From: Acanthosepion esculentum
Taxonomy: Eukaryota > Mollusca > Cephalopoda > Sepiida > Sepiidae
Reading direction: 5' to 3'
DNA: 64,000 bases
Assembly: GCA_964036315.1 (NCBI GenBank)
Contig: OZ038478.1
Coordinates: 145,926,565 to 145,990,564, forward strand
In this document: one piece after another, positions 53,100 through 63,500 of the stretch
Layout of the letters: each line of letters begins with the position of its first letter
How positions within the stretch are numbered: position 1 is the first letter of the stretch
Program-made: the position numbers and the translations under genes
Notes under the pieces: generated by a model
Database searches by the model: none
The model's input: only the letters and a program-made list of their open reading frames with translations
Told to the model about the DNA's origin: nothing

Positions 53100-54350
53100 C
53101 CCAACTCATGAGTCCTTTCCATTTTGTAAACCGCTCTTATTGCTTTTATTCTTATTATTATAGAGTTCACTTGGCTATTGGCTACTCCCATAGACTGCAT
53201 TGATACCCATCTTTGTTAATTTAAGAAAGGGACAAAACTAAGAGAAAAAAATTAAGAGCCCAACACATGAGTCTTTCCATTTTGTTTACCGCTCTTATTG
53301 CTTTTATTCTTATTATTATAGAGTTCACTTGGCTATTGGCTACTCCCTTAGACTGCATTGATAACCATCTTTGTTGCATTAAGAAAGGGACAAAACTGAG
53401 AGAAAAAAATTAAGAGCCCAACTCATGAGTCCTTTCCATTTTGTAAACCGCTCTTATTGCTTTTATTCTTATTATTATAGAGTTCACCTGGCTATTGGCT
53501 ACTCCCATAGACTGCATTGATACCCATCTTTGTTAATTTAAGAAAGGGACAAAACTAAGAGAAAAAAATTAAGAGCCCAACACATGAGTCTTTCCATTTT
53601 GTTTACCGCTCTTATTGCTTTTATTCTTATTATTATAGAGTTCACTTTGCTATTGGCTACTCCCTTAGACAGCATTGATAAACATCTTTATTGCATTAAG
53701 AAAGGGACAAAACTAAGAGAAAAAAATTAAGAGCCCAACACATGAGTCTTTCCATTTTGTTTACCGCTCTTATTGCTTTTATTCTTATTATTATAGAGTT
53801 CACTTGGCTATTGGCTACTCCCTTAGACTGCAATGATAACCATCTTTGTTGCATTAAGAAAGGGACAAAACTAAGAGAAAAAAATTAAGAGCCCAACACA
53901 TGAGTCTTTCCATTTTGTTTACCGCTCTTATTGCTTTTAATCTTATTATTATAGAGTTCACTTGGCTATTGGCTACTCCCTTAGACTGCATTGATAACCA
54001 TCTTTGTTGCATTAAGAAAGGGACAAAACTAAGAGAAAAAAATTAAAGCTCAACACATGAGTCTTTCCATTTTGTTTACCGTCCTTATTGCTTTTATTCT
54101 TATTATTATAGAGTTCACTTGGCTATTGGCTACTCCCTTAGACTGCATTGATAACCATCTTTGTTGCATTAAGAAAGGGACAAAACTGAGAGAAAAAAAT
54201 TAAGAGCCCAACTCATGAGTCCTTTCCATTTTGTAAACCGCTCTTATTGCTTTTATTCTTATTATTATAGAGTTCACCTGGCTATTGGCTACTCCCATAG
54301 ACTGCATTGATACCCATCTTTGTTAATTTAAGAAAGGGACAAAACTAAGA
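53100..54350 (+). repeat. Repeat of the 'gtaaaccgc' variant unit, period 790 bp
   Basis: Units with 'actcatgagtcctttcc', 'gtaaaccgc', 'cccatagac', 'gatacccatc' and 'gttaatttaag' lie at about 53103, 53420 and 54210. The change 'aaactgag' at 53398 and 54188 marks a 790-bp (five-unit) copy. Confidence 0.8.
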
Positions 54351-55080
54351 GAAAAAAATTAAGAGCCCAACACATGAGTCTTTCCATTTTGTTTACCGCT
54401 CTTATTGCTTTTATTCTTATTATTATAGAGTTCACTTGGCTATTGGCTACTCCCTTAGACTGCATTGATAACCATCTTTGTTGCATTAAGAAAGGGACAA
54501 AACTAAGAGAAAAAAATTAAGAGCCCAACACATGAGTCTTTCCATTTTGTTTACCGCTCTTATTGCTTTTATTCTTATTATTATAGAGTTCACTTGGCTA
54601 TTGGCTACTCCCTTAGACTGCATTGATAACAATCTTTGTTGCATTAAGAAAGGGACAAAACTAAGAGAAAAAAATTAAGAGCCCAACGCATGAGTCTTTC
54701 CATTTTGTTTACCGCTCTTATTGCTTTTATTCTTATTATTATAGAGTTCACTTGGCTATTGGCTACTCCCTTAGACTGCATTGATAACCATATTTGTTGC
54801 ACTAAGAAAGGGACAAAACTAAGAGAAAAAAATTAAGACCCCAACACATGAGTCTTTCCATTTTGTTTACCGCTCTTATTGCTATTATTCTTATTATTAT
54901 AGAGTTCACTTGGCTATTGGCTACTCCCTTAGACTGCATTGATAACCATCTTTGTTGCATTAAGAAAGGGACAAAACTAAGAGAAAAAAATTAAGAGCCC
55001 AACACATGAGTCTTTCCATTTTGTTTACCGCTCTTATTGCTTTTATTCTTATTATTATAGAGTTCACTTGGCTATTGGCT

Positions 55081-57540
55081 ACTCCCTTAGACTGCATTGA
55101 TAACCATCTTTGTTGCATTAAGAAAGGGACAAAACTAAGAGAAAAAAATTAAGAGCCCAACACATGAGTCTTTCCATTTTGTTTACCGCTCTTATTGCTT
55201 TTATTCTTATTATTATAGAGTTCACTTGGCTATTGGCTACTCCCATAGACTGCATTGATAACAATCTTTGTTGCATTAAGAAAGGGACAAAACTAAGAGA
55301 AAAAAATTAAGAGCCCAACGCATGAGACTTTCCATTTTGTTTACCGCTCTTATTGCTTTTATTCTTATTATTATAGAGTTCACTTGGCTATTGGCTACTC
55401 CCTTAGACTGCATTGATAACCATCTTTGTTGCATTAAGAAAGGGACAAAACTAAGAGAAAAATATTAAGAGCCCAACACATGAGTCTTTCAATTTTGTTT
55501 ACCGCTCTTATTGCTTTTATTCTTATTATTATAGAGTTCACTTGGCTATTGGCTACTCCCTTAGACCTGATTGATAACCATCTTTGTTGCATGAAGAAAG
55601 GGACAAAACTAAGAGACAAAAATTAACAGCCCAACACATGAGTCTTTCCATTTTGTTTACCGCTCTTATTGCTTTTATTCTTATTATTATAGAGTTCACT
55701 TGGCTATTGGCTACTCCCTTAGACTGCATTGATAACCATCTTTGTTGCATGAAGAAAGGGACAAAACTAAGAGACAAAAATTAAGAGCCCAACACATGAG
55801 ATTTTCCATTTTGTTTACCGCTCTTATTGCTTTTATTCTTATTATTATAGAGTTCACTTGGCTATTGGCTACTCCCTTAGACTGCATTGATAACCATATT
55901 TGTTGCATTAAGAATGGGACAAAACTAAGAGAAAAAAATTAAGAGCCCAACACATGAGTCTTTCCATTTTGTTTACCGCTCTTATTGCTTTTATTCTTAT
56001 TATTATAGAGTTCACTTGGCTATTGGCTACTCCCTTAGACTGCATTGATAACCATCTTTGTTGCATGAAGAAAGGGACAAAACTAAGAGACAAAAATTAA
56101 GAGCCCAACACATGAGTCTTTCCATTTTGTTTACCGCTCTTATTGCTTTTATTCTTATTATTATAGAGTTCACTTGGCTATTGGCTACTCCCTTAGACTG
56201 CATTGATAACCATCTTTGTTGCATTAAGAAAGGGACAAAACTAAGAGAAAAAATTAAGAGCCCAACACATGAGTCTTTCCATTTTGTTTACCGCTCTTAT
56301 TGCTTTTATACTTATTATTATAGAGTTCACTTGGCTATCGGCTACTTCCTTAGACTGCATTGATAACCATATTTGTTGCATTAAGAATGGGACAAAACTA
56401 AGAGAAAAAAATTAAGAGCCCAACACATGAGTCTTTCCATTTTGTTTACCGCCCTTATTGCTTTTATTCTTATTATTATAGATTTCACGTGGCTATTGGC
56501 TACTCCCTTAGACTGCATTGATAACCATCTTTGTTGCATGAAGATGGGACAAAACTAAGAGACAAAAATTAAGAGCCCAACACATGAGTCTTTCCATTTT
56601 GTTTACCACTCTTATTGCTTTTATTCTTATTATTATAGAGTTCACTTGGCTATTGGCTACTCCCTTAGACTGCATTGATAACCATCTTTGTTGCATTAAG
56701 AAAGGGACAAAACTAAGAGAAAAAATTAAGAGACCAACACATGAGTCTTTCCATTTTGTTTACCGCCCTTATTGCTTTTATTCTTATTATTATAGAGTTC
56801 ACTTGGCTATTGGCTACTCCCTTAGACTGCATTGATAACCATCTTTGTTGCATTAAGAAAGGGACAAAACTAAGAGAAAAAAATTAAGAGCCCAACACAT
56901 GAGTCTTTCCATTTTGTTTACCGCTCTTATTGCTTTTATTCTTATTATTATAGAGTTCACTTGGCTATTGGCTACTCCCATAGACTGCATTGATAACAAT
57001 CTTTGTTGCATTAAGAAAGGGACAAAACTAAGAGAAAAAAATTAAGAGCCCAACGCATGAGACTTACCATTTTGTTTACCGCTCTTATTGCTTTTATTCT
57101 TATTATTATAGAGTTCACTTGGCTATTGGCTACTCCCTTAGACTGCATTGATAACTATCTTTGTTGCATTAAGAAAGGGACAAAACTAAGAGAAAAATAT
57201 TAAGAGCCCAACACATGAGTCTTTCAATTTTGTTTACCGCTCTTATTGCTTTTATTCTTATTATTATAGAGTTCACTTGGCTATTGGCTACTCCCTTAGA
57301 CCTGATTGATAACCATCTTTGTTGCATGAAGAAAGGGACAAAACTAAGAGACAAAAATTAAGAGCCCAACACATGAGTCTTTCCATTTTGTTTACCGCTC
57401 TTATTGCTTTTATTCTTATTATTATAGAGTTCACTTGGCTATTGGCTACTCCCTTAGACTGCATTGATAACCATCTTTGTTGCATGAAGAAAGGGACAAA
57501 ACTAAGAGACAAAAATTAAGAGCCCAACACATGAGTCTTT
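55081..57540 (+). repeat. Duplication, period 1735 bp (11 units)
   Basis: The ordered set 'cccatagac ... aacaatc', 'acgcatgagact', 'aaatatt ... tttcaattttg', 'gacctgattg' occurs at 55.2-55.6 kb and at 56.9-57.35 kb, 1735 bp apart. 'gacctgattg' occurs once more near 58247 without the preceding set. Confidence 0.82.
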
Positions 57541-60500
57541 CAATTTTGTTTACCGCTCTTATTGCTTTTATTCTTATTATTATAGAGTTCACTTGGCTAT
57601 TGGCTACTCCCTTAGACTGCATTGATAACCATCTTTGTTGCATTAAGAAAGGGACAAAACTAAGAGAAAAATATTAAGAGCCCAACGCATGAGTCTTTCC
57701 ATTTTGTTTACCGCTCTTATTGCTTTTATTCTTATTATTATAGAGTTCACTTGGCTATTGGCTACTCCCTTAGACTGCATTGATAACCATATTTGTTGCA
57801 TTAAGAATGGGACAAAACTAAGAGAAAAAAATTAAGAGCCCAACACATGAGTCTTTCCATTTTGTTTACCGCTCTTATTGCTTTTATTCTTATTATTATA
57901 GAGTTCACTTGGCTATTGGCTACTCCCTTAGACTGCATTGATAACCATCTTTGTTGCATGAAGAAAGGGACAAAACTAAGAGACAAAAATTAAGAGCCCA
58001 ACACATGAGTCTTTCCATTTTGTTTACCGCTCTTATTGCTTTTATTCTTATTATTATAGAGTTCACTTGGCTATTGGCTACTCCCTTAGACTGCATTGAT
58101 AACCATCTTTGTTGCATTAAGAAAGGGACAAAACTAAGAGAAAAAATTAAGAGCCCAACACATGAGTCTTTCCATTTTGTTTACCGCTCTTATTGCTTTT
58201 ATTCTTATTATTATAGAGTTCACTTGGCTATTGGCTACTCCCTTAGACCTGATTGATAACCATCTTTGTTGCATGAAGAAAGGGACAAAACTAAGAGACA
58301 AAAATTAAGAGCCCAACACATGAGTCTTTCCATTTTGTTTACCGCTCTTATTGCTTTTATTCTTATTATTATAGAGTTCACTTGGCTATTGGCTACTCCC
58401 TTAGACTGCATTGATAACCATCTTTGTTGCATGAAGAAAGGGACAAAACTAAGAGACAGAAATTAAGAGCCCAACACATGAGTCTTTCAATTTTGTTTAC
58501 CGCTCTTATTGCTTTTATTCTTATTATTATAGAGTTCACTTGGCTATTGGCTACTCCCTTAGACTGCATTGATAACCATCTTTGTTGCATTAAGAAAGGG
58601 ACAAAACTAAGAGAAAAAAATTAAGAGCCCAACGCATGAGTCTTTCCATTTTGTTTACCGCTCTTATTGCTTTTATTCTTATTATTATAGAGTTCACTTG
58701 GCTATTGGCTACTCCCTTAGACTGCATTGATAACCATATTTGTTGCATTAAGAATGGGACAAAACTAAGAGAAAAAAATTAAGAGCCCAACACATGAGTC
58801 TTTCCATTTTGTTTACCGCTCTTATTGCTTTTATTCTTATTATTATAGAGTTCACTTGGCTATTGGCTACTCCCTTAGACTGCATTGATAACCATCTTTG
58901 TTGCACTAAGAAAGGGACAAAACTAAGAGACAAAAATTAAGAGACCAACACATGAGTCTTTCCATTTTGTTTACCGCTCTTATTGCTTTTATTCTTATTA
59001 TTATAGAGTTCACTTGGCTATTGGCTACTCCCTTAGACTGCATTGATAACCATCTTTGTTGCATTAAGAAAGGGACAAAACTAAGAGAAAAAATTAAGAG
59101 CCCAACACATGAGTCTTTCCATTTTGTTTACCGCTCTTATTGCTTTTATTCTTATTATTATAGAGTTCACTTGGCTATTGGCTACTCCCTTAGACTGCAT
59201 TGATAACCATATTTGTTGCATTAAGAATGGGACAAAACTAAGAGAAAAAAATTAAGAGCCCAACACATGAGTCTTTCCATTTTGTTTACCGCTCTTATTG
59301 CTTTTATTCTTATTATTATAGATTTCACGTGGCTATTGGCTACTCCCTTAGACTGCAATGATAACCATCTTTGTTGCATGAAGAAAGGGACAAAACTAAG
59401 AGACAAAAATTAAGAGCCCAACACATGAGTCTTTCCATTTTGTTTACCACTCTTATTGCTTTTATTCTTATTATTATAGAGTTCACTTGGCTATTGGCTA
59501 CTCCCTTAGACTGCATTGATAACCATCTTTGTTGCATTAAGAAAGGGACAAAACTAAGAGAAAAAATTAAGAGACCAACACATGAGTCTTTCCATTTTGT
59601 TTACCGCTCTTATTGCTTTTATTCTTATTATTATAGAGTTCACTTGGCTATTGGCTACTCCCTTAGACTGCATTGATAACAATCTTTGTTGCATTAAGAA
59701 AGGGACAAAACTAAGAGACAAAAATTAAGAGCCCAACACATGAGTCTTTCCATTTTGTTTACCGCTCTTATTGCTTTTATTCTTATTATTATAGAGTTCA
59801 CTTGGCTATTGGCTACTCCCTTAGACTGCATTGATAACCATCTTTGTTGCATGAAGAAAGGGACAAAACTAAGAGACAAAAATTAAGAGCCCAACACATG
59901 AGTCTTTCCATTTTGTTTACCGCTCTTATTGCTTTTATTCTTATTATTATAGAGTTCACTTGGCTATTGGCTACTCCCTTAGACTGCATTGATAACCATC
60001 TTTGTTGCATGAAGAAAGGGACAAAACTAAGAGACAAAAATTAAGAGCCCAACACATGAGTCTTTCCATTTTGTTTACCGCTCTTATTGCTTTTATTCTT
60101 ATTATTATAGATTTCACGTGGCTATTGGCTACTCCCTTAGACTGCATTGATAACCATCTTTGTTGCATGAAGAAAGGGACAAAACTAAGAGACAAAAATT
60201 AAGAGCCCAACACATGAGTCTTTCCATTTTGTTTACCGCTCTGATTGCTTTTATTCTTATTATTATAGAGTTCACTTGGCTATTGGCTACTCCCTTAGAC
60301 TGCATTGATAACCATCTTTGTTGCACTAAGAAAGGGACAAAACTAAGAGACAAAAATTAAGAGCCCAACACATGAGTCTTTCCATTTTGTTTACCGCTCT
60401 TATTGCTTTTATTCTTATTATTATAGATTTCACGTGGCTATTGGCTACTCCCTTAGACTGCATTGATAACCATCTTTGTTGCATTAAGAAAGGGACAAAA

Positions 60501-63500
60501 CTAAGAGAAAAATATTAAGAGCCCAACACATGAGTCTTTCCATTTGGTTTACCGCTCTTATTGTATTTATTCTTATTATTATAGAGTTCACTTGGCTATT
60601 GGCTACTCCCTTAGACTGCATTGATAACCATCATTGTTGCATTAAGAAAGGGACAAAACTAAGAGAAAAAAATTAAGAGCCCAACACATGAGTCTTTCCA
60701 TTTTGTTTACCGCTCTTATTGCTTTTATTTTTATTATTATAGAGTTCACTTGGCTATTGGCTACTCCCTTAGACTGCATTGATAACCATCTTTGTTGAAC
60801 AAAGAAAGGGACAAAACTAAGAGAAAAATATTAAGAGCCCAACACATGAGTCTTTCCATTTTGTTTACCGCTCTTATTGCCTTTATTCTTATTATTATAG
60901 ATTTCACGTGGCTATTGGCTACTCCCTTAAACTGCATTGATAACCATCTTTGTTGCATTAAGAAAGAGACAAAACTAAGAGAAAAAAATTAAGAGCCCAA
61001 CACATGAGTCTTTCCATTTTGTTTACCGCTCTTATTGCTTTTATTCTTATTATTATAGAGTTCACTTGGCTATTGGCTACGCCCTTAGACGTCATTGATA
61101 ACCATCTTTGTTGCATTAAGAAAGGGACAAAACTAAGTGAAAAAAATTAAGAGCCCAACACATGAATCTTTCCATTTTGTTTACCGCTCTTATTGCTTTT
61201 ATTCTTATTATTATAGAGTTCACTTGGCTATTGGCTACTCCTTTAGACTGCATTGATAACCATCTTTGTTGCATGAAGAAAGGGACAAAACTAAGAGACA
61301 AAAATTAAGAGCCCAACACATGAGTCTTTCCATTTTGTTTACCGCTCTTATTGCTTTTATTCTTATTATTACAGAGTTCACTTGGCTATTGGCTACTCCC
61401 TTAGACTGCATTGATAACCATCTTTGTTGCATTAAGAAAGGGACAAAACTAAGAGAAAAAAATTAAGAGCCCAACGCATGAGTCTTTCCATTTTGTTTAC
61501 CGCTCTTATTGCTTTTATTCTTATTATTATAGAGTTCACTTGGCTATTGGCTACTCCCTTAGACTGCATTGATAACCATATTTGTTGCATTAAGAATGGG
61601 ACAAAACTAAGAGAAAAAAATTAAGAGCCCAACACATGAGTCTTTCCATTTTGTTTACCGCTCTTATTGCTTTTATTCTTATTATTATAGAGTTCACTTG
61701 GCTATTGGCTACTCCCTTAGACTGCATTGATAACCATCTTTGTTGCATGAAGAAAGGGACAAAACTAAGAGACAAAAATTAAGAGCCCAACACATGAGTC
61801 TTTCCATTTTGTTTACCGCTCTTATTGCTTTTATTCTTATTATTATAGAGTTCATTTGGCTATTGGCTACTCCCTTAGACTGCATTGATAACCATCTTTG
61901 TTGCATTAAGAAAGGGACAAAACTAAGAGAAAAAATTAAGAGCCCAACACATGAGACTTTCCATTTTGTTTACCGCTCTTATTGCTTTTATTCTTATTAT
62001 TATAGAGTTCACTTGGCTATTGGCTACTCCCTTAGACTGCATTGATAACCATATTTGTTGCATTAAGAATGGGACAAAACTAAGAGAAAAAAATTAAGAG
62101 CCCAACACATGAGTCTTTCCATTTTGTTTACCGCTCTTATTGCTTTTATTCTTATTATTATAGATTTCACGTGGCTATTGGCTACTCCCTTAGACTGCAT
62201 TGATAACCATCTTTGTTGCATGAAGAAAGGGACAAAACTAAGAGACAAAAATTAAGAGCCCAACACATGAGTCTTTCCATTTTGTTTACCACTCTTATTG
62301 CTTTTATTCTTATTATTATAGAGTTCACTTGGCTATTGGCTACTCCCTTAGACTGCATTGATAACCATCTTTGTTGCATTAAGAAAGGGACAAAACTAAG
62401 AGAAAAAATTAAGAGACCAACACATGAGTCTTTCCATTTTGTTTACCGCTCTTATTGCTTTTATTCTTATTATTATAGAGTTCACTTGGCTATTGGCTAC
62501 TCCCTTAGACTGCATTGATAACCATCTTTGTTGCATTAAGAAAGGGACAAAACTAAGAGACAAAAATTAAGAGCCCAACACATGAGTCTTTCCATTTTGT
62601 TTACCGCTCTTATTGCTTTTATTCTTATTATTATAGAGTTCACTTGGCTATTGGCTACTCCCTTAGACTGCATTGATAACCATCTTTGTTGCATGAAGAA
62701 AGGGACAAAACTAAGAGACAAAAATTAAGAGCCCAACACATGAGTCTTTCCATTTTGTTTACCGCTCTTATTGCTTTTATTCTTATTATTATAGATTTCA
62801 CGTGGCTATTGGCTACTCCCTTAGACTGCATTGATAACCATCTTTGTTGCATGAAGAAAGGGACAAAACTAAGAGACAAAAATTAAGAGCCCAACACATG
62901 AGTCTTTCCATTTTGTTTACCGCTCTTATTGCTTTTATTCTTATTATTATAGATTTCACGTGGCTATTGGCTACTCCCTTAGACTGCATTGATAACCATC
63001 TTTGTTGCATGAAGAAAGGGACAAAACTAAGAGACAAAAATTTAGAGCCCAACACATGAGTCTTTCCATTTTGTTTACCGCTCTTATTGCTTTTATTCTT
63101 ATTATTATAGATTTCACGTGGCTATTGGCTACTCCCTTAGACTGCATTGATAACCATCTTTGTTGCATGAAGAAAGGGACAAAACTAAGAGACAAAAATT
63201 AAGAGCCCAACACATGAGTCTTTCCATTTTTTTTACCGCTCTTATTGCTTTTATTCTTATTATTATAGAGTTCACTTGGCTATTGGCTACTCCCTTAGAC
63301 TGCATTGATAACCATCTTTGTTGCATGAAGAAAGGGACAAAACTAAGAGACAAAAATTAAGAGCCCAACACATGAGTCTTTCCATTTTGTTTACCGCTCT
63401 TATTGCTTTTATTCTTATTATTATAGAGTTCACTTGGCTATTGGCTACTCCCTTAGACTGCATTGATAACCATCTTTGTTGCATGAAGAAAGGGACAAAA

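Larger units (their letters stand above)
32691..55570 (+). repeat. Satellite zone III: basic type with its own variants
   Basis: Units return to 'cattaag' and the seven-A run. Local markers include 'catcattg', 'gttgaacaaag', 'ttcacgtgg' joined to 'tttattgc' (34.7-44.9 kb), 'tttaatctt' (38.7-43 kb and beyond), 'tttggtttacc' with 'attgttttt' (48-52 kb), and 'gtaaaccgc' with 'gatacccatc' (53-54.3 kb). Multi-unit duplications here have shorter periods than in zone II. Confidence 0.7.
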
